DNA of 12,813 nt, taken from positions 1-12,813 of the forward strand of contig JAUUYB010000017.1 of NCBI GenBank assembly GCA_030590605.1, written 5' to 3'. The stretch comes from Candidatus Woesearchaeota archaeon (lineage in GTDB: Archaea > Nanobdellota > Nanobdellia > Woesearchaeales > JAUUYB01). Below are positions 6,308 to 11,380 of the stretch, piece by piece (the first letter of the stretch is position 1; each line of letters opens with the position of its first letter). Made by a program: the position numbers and the translations under genes. The notes beneath the pieces are model-generated. The model ran no database searches and was not told where the DNA came from. It worked only from the letters and a program-made list of their open reading frames with translations.

Positions 6308-6907
6308 TCAGACTTTCTTTAAATGTATTTCGTTTGCGTTGGAGATCGCTTCATCCATGAGATCCTGCAAAGGGATATGTGACTCCTGTAATCGAACCCG
6401 CTTCTCAATAGTCCTCGTAGAAGGACTCGCTGGAACATACGGACATCTGCCGTTCCGTTCTATAGAGAGGCTATATGTACCTGTCTCTCTCGCGACCTTG
6501 ATGATATCATTCTTATCATAACATAGAAGCGGTCTCACAACATCAATGCTGACGGATTTGCTGATTGTGACCATATTGCTGATTGTCTGGGACGCTACTT
6601 GACCGATATTCTCTCCTGTGATTATGAACTCAGCCCCTTCCTCCTTACCTATCCGTTCTGCGATTCGATACATGAATCGTTTGCACATGATGCACCTCAT
6701 CTTCTCATCTCTGCGGATAGATTTTTGGAAATGGTTCATATCCATCACTATGCATCTCTTGACTCCTGTCTTCTCCATGATTCTCTTCAGTAGGTCCTCA
6801 TTTCCTTGGCTGAAATTGATCCCTATGACCTCGACTCCTCGTGAGGTCATGAGCTGCGTAGCTACTGGTGAATCGATTCCGACAGAGAGCAGGCTGACAG
6901 CTTTCAT
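6308..6907 (-). CDS. Minimal ThiI-type PP-loop sulfurtransferase
   Basis: 199 residues from the ATG at 6907. Longer upstream readings (ATG 6922 or further) would place the start inside or before the TATA box CTTATAAG (6930-6937), centred 26.5 nt before 6907. The PP-loop is LLSVGIDSPVA (residues 6-16), followed by a CxxC (C72, C75) in RCIMCKRFMYRIAE, and TGENIGQVASQT (97-108), all ThiI signatures. A further Cys is in RCPYVP (C155). ThiI activates U8 of tRNA with ATP and inserts sulfur to give s4U; in archaea the CxxC carries the persulfide. The NFLD and THUMP RNA-binding domains and any rhodanese domain are absent, so tRNA recognition would need a partner. The first Gly of the usual SGGxDS loop is Val here. 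Sits directly upstream of the DHH gene. Confidence 0.85.
   Translation of the reverse strand: MKAVSLLSVGIDSPVATQLMTSRGVEVIGINFSQGNEDLLKRIMEKTGVKRCIVMDMNHFQKSIRRDEKMRCIMCKRFMYRIAERIGKEEGAEFIITGENIGQVASQTISNMVTISKSVSIDVVRPLLCYDKNDIIKVARETGTYSLSIERNGRCPYVPASPSTRTIEKRVRLQESHIPLQDLMDEAISNANEIHLKKV
6318..6323 (-). promoter_or_regulatory. TATA box of the DHH gene
   Basis: TTTAAA inside the last codons of the ThiI gene, centred 25.5 nt before the DHH ATG at 6295. Confidence 0.55.
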
Positions 6908-6929
6908 GATGTTCAGAAGCATACTTCTT

Positions 6930-6937
6930 CTTATAAG
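6930..6937 (-). promoter_or_regulatory. TATA box of the ThiI-type gene
   Basis: CTTATAAG, palindromic, centred 26.5 nt before the ATG at 6907, predicts a leaderless mRNA. It forms a divergent promoter pair with the nreA TATA box about 48 nt away. Confidence 0.65.
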
Positions 6938-6977
6938 GGTTTGCAAAAGGCTATTTAGAAAATGTACAGTAGCAATA

Positions 6978-6985
6978 TTTTTATC
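6978..6985 (+). promoter_or_regulatory. TATA box of nreA
   Basis: TTTTTATC within AATATTTTTATC, centred 27.5 nt before the ATG at 7009. Leaderless start expected. Confidence 0.55.
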
Positions 6986-7008
6986 TAAGAGAACATTACC
7001 TGGACGCC

Positions 7009-8247
7009 ATGAGAGTTCTCTGTATGAGATGTAAGGGAAGAGGTCATTGCGGAAGAGAATCATGTGCGATTCTCACGAAAGCCGATGCCTGGACCAAGCA
7101 CAAGGATAATGTGCAGAAATCTGATTTCGAGGGCGCTTCTCCATCCGTCTTCATCGGTCGCTATGGTTATCCTAATGTGAATGTAGGTCTTCTCTCAAGA
7201 CCTGATGGCGACGAGACATCATGGAAGCTCGATGCTCCGAGGTACTGGGCTGCAAGGTCGCTTGGCATCCCTGATATAGTCGATTTTCGGAGTTCCCTCA
7301 TAAATTCTCGTTTCAGATCTCCGATAAAAGGCAGTAGCGCTATGCTTGACCTCTCTAAAGAGATAGGGATGGCGAGTAAATCAGTTGAACTGGAAGTGAG
7401 TCTCAAGGACCGTCCGAAATTCAGGCTCAATACTGATCCTTATCGTGCGCCTACAGGTCCGAATGCGTCACTCAAGAAAGCAGAGATCACATCAAATCCA
7501 TTTGTTGACAGGAAAGTGGACCGGGTTGTTGATGATGATGACCTCAAGGCGACAGGCGCTATGACTGGCCTGTTCAAGAAAGGATTCACTGAGAGTTTCC
7601 TGACAAAACTCCTCTCGACCGGTAACATCGGAGTGAAGACCGAGCGAAAGCTCGTGCCCACCAGATGGAGCATCACTGCTGTGGATGATACTGTAGGAAA
7701 GGATCTGTTGAACAATGTGAGAACATTTCCTGAGACAGACCACCTAGCATACTTCGGTGGATATCTGGGTAATTATTACCTTGTCCTCATGTTCCCGGAA
7801 GTTTGGAGCTATGAGCTTTTCGAGGTCTACATGCCAAAGACCTCATGGAACACATCAGGAGAATATGATTTCACGACCGATTACGAGCCGTTTGCAGGAA
7901 GGAAAAAGTATGCAGAGAACTGCGCAGGAGGGTACTATGCTGCCAGGCTCCCTATACTTGAGAAGCTTTCCCAGATGAAAAGACAATCGAGTGTTCTCGC
8001 TATCCGCATCATAACCGGAGAGTATTCTCTTCCTTTGGGTGTATGGGTCTGCAGAGAGGCTGCAAGAAAGACCATATCTTCTAAGCCCCTCTCTTTCGGA
8101 TCGACAGGGCTCATGTTAGACTATGCGAGGTCATTGATCAGAAAAAAATTTGGGTATGATGCAGAGAAGATACTCTCAGGAAGCTTGCTGTTACGCGAAA
8201 TGAAATCGCAGTCCAAATTAGCAGAATTCTTTGACCATGACGCCTGA
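7009..8247 (+). CDS. nreA: NreA archaeal DNA-repair protein with C-terminal PIP box
   Basis: 412 residues. The N-terminus has four cysteines in zinc-finger spacing, C5, C8, C14 and C19 (LCMRCKGRGHCGRESC). The middle carries the Nre core seen in archaea: SPSVFIGRYGYPNVNVG, LSRPDGDETSW, RKLVPTRWSITAVDD and GGYYAARLPILEKL. The tail QSKLAEFF (401-408) is a clear PCNA-interacting peptide, Q-x-x-L-x-x-F-F, four residues from the end. Nre proteins (PF04894/PF04895) are archaeal. In Haloferax, NreA has been reported to act in repair of DNA damage such as mitomycin C lesions and to bind PCNA. The ATG at 7009 is preferred over the one at 7024 because it keeps C5 and fits the TATA spacing. Divergent from the ThiI-type gene; the two tRNAs follow it. 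Confidence 0.93.
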   Translation: MRVLCMRCKGRGHCGRESCAILTKADAWTKHKDNVQKSDFEGASPSVFIGRYGYPNVNVGLLSRPDGDETSWKLDAPRYWAARSLGIPDIVDFRSSLINSRFRSPIKGSSAMLDLSKEIGMASKSVELEVSLKDRPKFRLNTDPYRAPTGPNASLKKAEITSNPFVDRKVDRVVDDDDLKATGAMTGLFKKGFTESFLTKLLSTGNIGVKTERKLVPTRWSITAVDDTVGKDLLNNVRTFPETDHLAYFGGYLGNYYLVLMFPEVWSYELFEVYMPKTSWNTSGEYDFTTDYEPFAGRKKYAENCAGGYYAARLPILEKLSQMKRQSSVLAIRIITGEYSLPLGVWVCREAARKTISSKPLSFGSTGLMLDYARSLIRKKFGYDAEKILSGSLLLREMKSQSKLAEFFDHDA

Positions 8248-8262
8248 AGACCTATAGAAAGC

Positions 8263-8270
8263 TTTATAAA
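8263..8270 (+). promoter_or_regulatory. TATA box of the tRNA-Asn/tRNA-Ile transcript
   Basis: TTTATAAA, centred 31.5 nt before the tRNA-Asn 5' end, with a predicted start about 5 nt before the mature tRNA. The tRNAs are 3 nt apart, so both come from this promoter. Confidence 0.7.
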
Positions 8271-8297
8271 TAAATTTAGGAACCCCTCCAGGGTGTT

Positions 8298-8384
8298 GCC
8301 TCTGTAGCTTAGTAGGTGGAGCGTGCGGCTGTTAACCAGCTGATCGAAACCGCAAGGTCGTCAGTTCGAGTCTGACCAGAGGCG
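8298..8384 (+). tRNA. tRNA-Asn(GUU) with a 14-nt intron
   Basis: Acceptor GCCUCUG/CAGAGGC, D stem GCU/AGC, anticodon stem UGCGG/CCGCA, T stem GUCAG/CUGAC with loop UUCGAGU, discriminator G73 as expected for Asn. The anticodon loop region is 21 nt instead of 7. It begins CUGUUAA, giving anticodon GUU and implying a 14-nt intron after position 37 (about 8335-8348; exact ends ambiguous because of flanking A residues). I do not see a canonical bulge-helix-bulge. No encoded CCA. Confidence 0.9.
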
Positions 8385-8387
8385 TAT

Positions 8388-8499
8388 GGCCCCGTAGCTT
8401 AGTCTGGTGGAGTGCCCGACTGATACATTGGCGTCCAATTTCCGAACGCCGATTACAGATATCGGGTGGTCCGGAGTTCAAATCTCCGCGGGGCCACCA
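8388..8499 (+). tRNA. tRNA-Ile(GAU) with a 35-nt intron and encoded CCA
   Basis: Acceptor GGCCCCG/CGGGGCC, D stem GCU/AGU, anticodon stem CCCGA/UCGGG, T stem CGGAG/CUCCG with loop UUCAAAU, A73 (8496), then CCA (8497-8499). The anticodon loop region is 42 nt: CUGAUA, an intron of about 35 nt, then one exon A. The anticodon is GAU. The intron folds into AUUGGCGU/ACGCCGAU (8 bp with one U-G pair), and CUG of the exon can pair with CAG near its 3' end, consistent with a relaxed bulge-helix-bulge. It is the only one of the four tRNAs here with an encoded CCA. A T7 run ends the transcript. Confidence 0.93.
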
Positions 8500-8620
8500 T
8501 TTTTTTCTATAATATTATACAGATTCGTGAGACTTCCGATAGGAATGTCTCACTTAGTCGCCATTGATCAAACTTGGCAAGTTTGGAGTCCACACATCCG
8601 CGGGGCCACCATTTTTTTCT
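8485..8620. mobile_element. Miniature hairpin element inserted at the 3' end of tRNA-Ile
   Basis: An exact 24-bp direct repeat (8485-8508 and 8597-8620; offset 112 nt) consists of the tRNA-Ile 3' end, CCA, T7 and CT. It flanks 88 nt. The insert has a hairpin GTGAGAC-TTCC-gata-GGAA-t-GTCTCAC (8527-8553) and a second with a perfect 7-bp stem and loop GGC (CAAACTT 8569-8575, AAGTTTG 8579-8585), preceded by TTGATCAAACTT (8564-8575) as in the unit at tRNA-Lys. Period, hairpin order and position relative to the intact tRNA copy match that unit, but the primary sequence is otherwise different. No coding capacity. Mobility is inferred. Confidence 0.55.
8500..8506 (+). terminator. Oligo-T terminator after tRNA-Ile
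   Basis: Seven T residues directly after the encoded CCA, the usual archaeal tRNA terminator form. It is duplicated within the repeat copy at 8612-8618. Confidence 0.7.
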
Positions 8621-8918
8621 GTAAGTCATACACATTATCTAAATCTACATAAAATTCTAGAAATAATAATATTCCTAATAATCATATCATTATGATACTC
8701 TTTATATCACGATTCTATATCAATAATCACACAAATTTTTATATTTTATATTTTTTTTATACTTTTATTATACATATCAGATACTCTTTATTCAAATATT
8801 ATACTCTTATTATACTAAAATGATACTAATATTATACTCTTAACAAAACAATATCAAACAATACATTTATATATATCAAAATGATACATTTTAGGATATT
8901 AGCAGGAGTATCAAATAC
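8621..8918 (+). promoter_or_regulatory. AT-rich control region with repeated ATACTCTT motifs and palindromes
   Basis: A gene-free, extremely AT-rich stretch. (G/T)ATACTCTTW occurs four times, starting at 8694, 8780, 8800 and 8833. Palindromes include TATCATtATGATA (8685-8697), TATCaGATA (8775-8783), TATCAaaaTGATA (8874-8886) and GTATcaaATAC (8908-8918), the last touching the start codon of the regulator. A TATA box TTTATATA (8866-8873) predicts a start near 8896, and GGAG (8905-8908) lies 10 nt before the ATG. The arrangement looks like an operator array for the ribbon-helix-helix protein encoded next to it. A replication or partition role is a weaker alternative. Confidence 0.5.
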
Positions 8919-9083
8919 ATGACTCAATTGATCCATATCCGTGTCGGTAAAGAGCTTAAGAAACAGATGGATAAGCTCATCGAAGAAGGCTATTATAGCA
9001 ACCAGGCCGAAATCGCGCGGGACGGAATCAGGAAGGTTCTCCAGGTATACAAAGAAGAGCTAAGACGGGGTGATCGTAAGTGA
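8919..9083 (+). CDS. Ribbon-helix-helix (CopG/Arc-type) transcriptional regulator
   Basis: 54 residues. An N-terminal beta strand (LIHIRV, 4-9) is followed by helix A (KELKKQMDKLIEE), a turn with GYYSNQAE, and helix B (IARDGIRKVLQVYKEEL). This is the complete ribbon-helix-helix fold that binds DNA as a dimer through the strand. It starts at the ATG at 8919 after GGAG and ends in GTGA, where its stop overlaps the GTG of the next gene, so it probably controls itself and the membrane protein gene. The repeated GATACT/GTATC motifs upstream are candidate operators, including one against the start codon. It could also be an antitoxin-like regulator, but the downstream gene does not look like a toxin. 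Confidence 0.88.
   Translation: MTQLIHIRVGKELKKQMDKLIEEGYYSNQAEIARDGIRKVLQVYKEELRRGDRK
9069..9075 (+). promoter_or_regulatory. Shine-Dalgarno GGTGATC for the membrane protein gene
   Basis: GGTGATC, an exact match to the complement of the archaeal 16S 3' end, 4 nt before the GTG at 9080 and within the regulator's last codons. It decides the GTG as the start. Confidence 0.75.
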
Positions 9084-9919
9084 TCAAGAAACACGTCCTC
9101 CTCATCCTTGTCCTGTTCTCTATGGGCATACTTCCATTTGCGCTCTTCTCTGCTACTATAGATTGTGAGGAAGGATGTGATTTCCAGATTACAGGAAAAT
9201 CAATCCAAGCACTCGCTCCGTCATTTAATTTCATACTGTTCCTATTCGCAGCTTCGATTATTATCTTCACTTTCATAGCAGCAAAAGCAAGATTCTATCC
9301 TGTATTTTCCGAGAGGACTCTTGAACACAAGCCTCTCTCTAAGACAGTTCACGCAGGACTGGCTTCTCGGGCGATGACAGATCTTATGAGCAAGACCCAT
9401 CATAACTACACGACGAAAGACATTGATCAGATCAACGGCGTGCTGAAAGACTATTTGATGAAAGTATTTACGCTTCCGGTATCATTCAGCCTCCGCGAGC
9501 TGAAACATGCAATGAAAGGATCCGATAGGATGCTCAGCCAGATCATCATGTCATATATGCAGAAATTGAATGCAGTATCATATGCTAAGAGTATGGCAGG
9601 CGAGGAATATCAGGCGTTAGTGAAAGAAGGAGTAGAGATCATCAGGCTCACTTCTCCGCTACCAAAAGGTAAGACCGGACCGAAGAGGAAGATCACTGTC
9701 CGGATTTCCCATAATGATACTAACGATCTCTTCAAACTCATAAACATCTCATATGAATCACTGGCTCGTCACGACCTGGCAGGAGCTGCTGAGATATATT
9801 ATAAGACATCTCTCCTTTATGAGACACTTTCACAAAAAGAGAAAGAGAAAACATTTGAGACACTTAAGCGTCTCCATGATGAGATAAGCATGCGAGAGAA
9901 AAGACTCACGAATGAGTGA
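9080..9919 (+). CDS. Two-TM membrane protein with cytoplasmic helical domain, unknown function
   Basis: 279 residues from a GTG that overlaps the regulator's stop (GTGA). Residues 5-24 are a signal anchor after KK. A short external loop has two cysteines (C29, C33 in CEEGC), which could form a disulfide. A second membrane segment spans about 49-69 and is followed by KAR, so the remaining 210 residues should face the cytoplasm by the positive-inside rule. The middle part (about 110-195) is helical. The C-terminus (about 218-275: ISYESLARHDLAGAAEIYY...) looks like a TPR-type helical hairpin. I do not recognise a family. The operon with a ribbon-helix-helix regulator suggests controlled expression. 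Its last 14 nt overlap the convergent propeller gene. Confidence 0.85.
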   Translation: MIKKHVLLILVLFSMGILPFALFSATIDCEEGCDFQITGKSIQALAPSFNFILFLFAASIIIFTFIAAKARFYPVFSERTLEHKPLSKTVHAGLASRAMTDLMSKTHHNYTTKDIDQINGVLKDYLMKVFTLPVSFSLRELKHAMKGSDRMLSQIIMSYMQKLNAVSYAKSMAGEEYQALVKEGVEIIRLTSPLPKGKTGPKRKITVRISHNDTNDLFKLINISYESLARHDLAGAAEIYYKTSLLYETLSQKEKEKTFETLKRLHDEISMREKRLTNE

Positions 9920-10991
9920 TGCAATACACTGATCCTGATTTATTTACGCAAACGATTTTTCCGCCTACGATAGCAGGCCTGCTGACAACGATGTCCCCTG
10001 TATCGAACATATAGGTCTGCTTACCGAATCCACTATCCCATGAGATGATGTAAAGATTATGATCAGAAGAACCAAAAACGACATTTCCGTTATGGACAAG
10101 AGGGGCAGAAGAGACCCAGTACCCAGCATCGAAAGAGTCTATAAGGCTGTTCTTTCCGGAAATGAGTTGGACATTTGATGCAGGAGAGCATACCCCCATG
10201 AGGATGTCAAGCTTCCCCTTCCTGAGTTCTGTGAGTTGGATATCTGAAGTGATCACTCCTCCAGTATCTCGTTTCCAATTAAGTACGCCTTCCGAAGATA
10301 ATGAATAGATAAATGAATCATTCGATCCGCCGATTATTGATTTCTTTCCGGAATTATCGATGTCTCCTATACCCACCCCGCCTATGATATTGCCTTCTGT
10401 CTGAAATTTCCATTCCAGGTTGCCGTGAGTGTCGTATGCGTAGAGATGGTTGTCAGATGCCCCGAAGAATATCTTCTCTACCCCATCTATCTGGTCAGAG
10501 ACTATCCTGCTTTCGATAGGATAGCCTATGCATCGTTTCCAGACAAGCTTTCCTGAATCATCGACTTGGTATATATGATTATCATTCGATCCGAAAACCA
10601 CATTCCCATTCTTGAGGATAGCAGGAGTTGAATTGATTTCATCTCCAGTAGGATACTGCCACAATCGCTTGCCTTTTCCTGAGATAGCATATAGGTTGCC
10701 ATCTTGTGAACCTACATAGATGACGCTGTTCTTGAAAACAGGAGAACTGCATGAATTTCGGATATGCGTCGTATCAAGAAAATCATTGTGTGATCTGCCA
10801 AATTTCTGTTTCCAAAGTACCTCCCCTTCAAGAGAGAATGCGATCAATTCTTCCTTTGCTGTCATGACGATTGTCATTTGCTCCCCATTTGTATCTGCAG
10901 AAAGGATATCGGAAATGACCAAAGAACCTGTCTCATATTTCCAGGATTGAGTCAAAGTTGTCTTGGTTTGTGGTTGTATTATATCATTCAT
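9906..10991 (-). CDS. PQQ-like beta-propeller repeat protein, cytosolic
   Basis: 361 residues. PQQ-type blades recur with G-S/A-x-D turns at 94-97, 134-137, 177-180, 222-225 and 307-310, each followed by a xxYxxxxxGxxxW pattern (for example NLYAISGKGKRLW). The spacing is about 40-45 residues, giving seven or so blades. Such propellers are mostly secreted or periplasmic, or BamB-like scaffolds, but this one has no signal peptide, lipobox or membrane segment, so it should stay inside the cell. No catalytic residues can be assigned. The start is the ATG at 10991; an in-frame TGA nine bases upstream excludes a longer form. A TATA box (11043-11050) implies a leader of about 29 nt without a Shine-Dalgarno, unlike most genes here. 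Confidence 0.88.
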   Translation of the reverse strand: MNDIIQPQTKTTLTQSWKYETGSLVISDILSADTNGEQMTIVMTAKEELIAFSLEGEVLWKQKFGRSHNDFLDTTHIRNSCSSPVFKNSVIYVGSQDGNLYAISGKGKRLWQYPTGDEINSTPAILKNGNVVFGSNDNHIYQVDDSGKLVWKRCIGYPIESRIVSDQIDGVEKIFFGASDNHLYAYDTHGNLEWKFQTEGNIIGGVGIGDIDNSGKKSIIGGSNDSFIYSLSSEGVLNWKRDTGGVITSDIQLTELRKGKLDILMGVCSPASNVQLISGKNSLIDSFDAGYWVSSAPLVHNGNVVFGSSDHNLYIISWDSGFGKQTYMFDTGDIVVSRPAIVGGKIVCVNKSGSVYCITHS

Positions 10992-11042
10992 AGTAGTTCA
11001 AGGAAAAGGAGATTTCCCGCACATGCAATATGCTTATGTAAC

Positions 11043-11051
11043 TATTTAAAG
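11043..11051. promoter_or_regulatory. Bidirectional TATA box for the propeller gene (-) and the RNA locus (+)
   Basis: TATTTAAAG reads CTTTAAATA on the other strand, so one near-palindromic box may serve both directions. The plus-strand start would fall at about 11070-11074, exactly where the long helix of the RNA locus begins. The minus-strand start would fall at about 11020. Confidence 0.5.
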
Positions 11052-11069
11052 ATTGTTGTTTAAGAGGGC

Positions 11070-11286
11070 TATTATGAAATCCTCGCTACTATCGTCAGTC
11101 CGAGCTTCAACGCTGAACACATTTGAGCCGTCGCGAGGGGTGGCTCCCTACGGGAACGCAGGCTTCTTGATGAAAGTAAGAGATGGCGAGGAAGATAGTA
11201 GCTTCCGAAGGAATAGGATTTCATAATAACTCGGACTGATGGCCTTTCCCCACACTAAAGTGTAGAGTATTTGCCTTCGGTCCGAG
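11070..11286 (+). ncRNA. Candidate structured non-coding RNA with alternative pairings
   Basis: No credible gene covers this stretch. A perfect 14-bp helix (TATTATGAAATCCT 11070-11083 with 11215-11228) is continued by a perfect 9-bp helix (GCTACTATC 11085-11093 with 11194-11202). A mini-hairpin CTTCCGAAGG lies between their 3' strands. Inside are smaller hairpins, for example GAGCC/GGCTC and CCC-TAC-GGG. CTCGGACTGA (11230-11239), just outside the long helix, is perfectly complementary to TCAGTCCGAG (11095-11104) inside it, forming a pseudoknot. It can alternatively pair with GTCCGAG (11280-11286). The predicted transcription start coincides with the helix start. The class is unknown; I could not match RNase P, SRP or guide RNA signatures. 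A mobile inverted-repeat element is an alternative. Confidence 0.45.
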
Positions 11287-11289
11287 GAA

Positions 11290-11354
11290 TTGAAAATCTC
11301 GCACTGAAGTACGGGGTACTAACCCCCATGAAAATCTCTGTGCGAGATTTTCAA
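11290..11354. repeat. Long palindromic hairpin with 15-bp perfect stem
   Basis: TTGAAAATCTCGCAC (11290-11304) is the exact reverse complement of 11340-11354. The 35-nt loop contains GGGG-tactaa-CCCC and a partial repeat of the arm, GAAAATCTC (11330-11338). No T-run follows on either strand, so a plain terminator is unlikely. It may be a REP-like or MITE-like repeat, or part of the neighbouring RNA. It lies 26 nt past the stop of the radical-SAM gene. Confidence 0.7.
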
Positions 11355-11380
11355 TAGCCGGTTTGCACACATAGTGTTGT

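Noticed and set aside
8407..8652. Plus-strand frame of 81 residues across tRNA-Ile
   Set aside because: It lies inside the tRNA and the element after it; the repeated protein segments only reflect the duplicated tRNA end.
8621..8918. CRISPR array
   Set aside because: The repeated motifs are about 10 nt long, irregularly spaced and without spacer-length regularity.
8919..9919. Toxin-antitoxin pair
   Set aside because: The regulator fits an antitoxin fold, but the partner is a 279-residue two-TM protein with no toxin motif.
11003..11024. Short upstream frame ahead of the propeller gene (ATG at 11024, eight codons)
   Set aside because: The predicted transcription start (about 11020) lies just past this ATG, so it is probably not in the mRNA.
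11165..11240. Box C/D guide RNA (TTGATGAAA and CTGATGG resemble C and D boxes)
   Set aside because: The spacing and the long closing helices do not fit a C/D RNA of about 60 nt, and no clear guide segments are visible.
11070..11286. RNase P RNA or SRP RNA
   Set aside because: AGTCCGAGC resembles part of the RNase P P4 strand, but the partner lacks the expected ACAGAA...CCGGCUUA context and the layout of helices differs. The SRP domain IV signature is absent.
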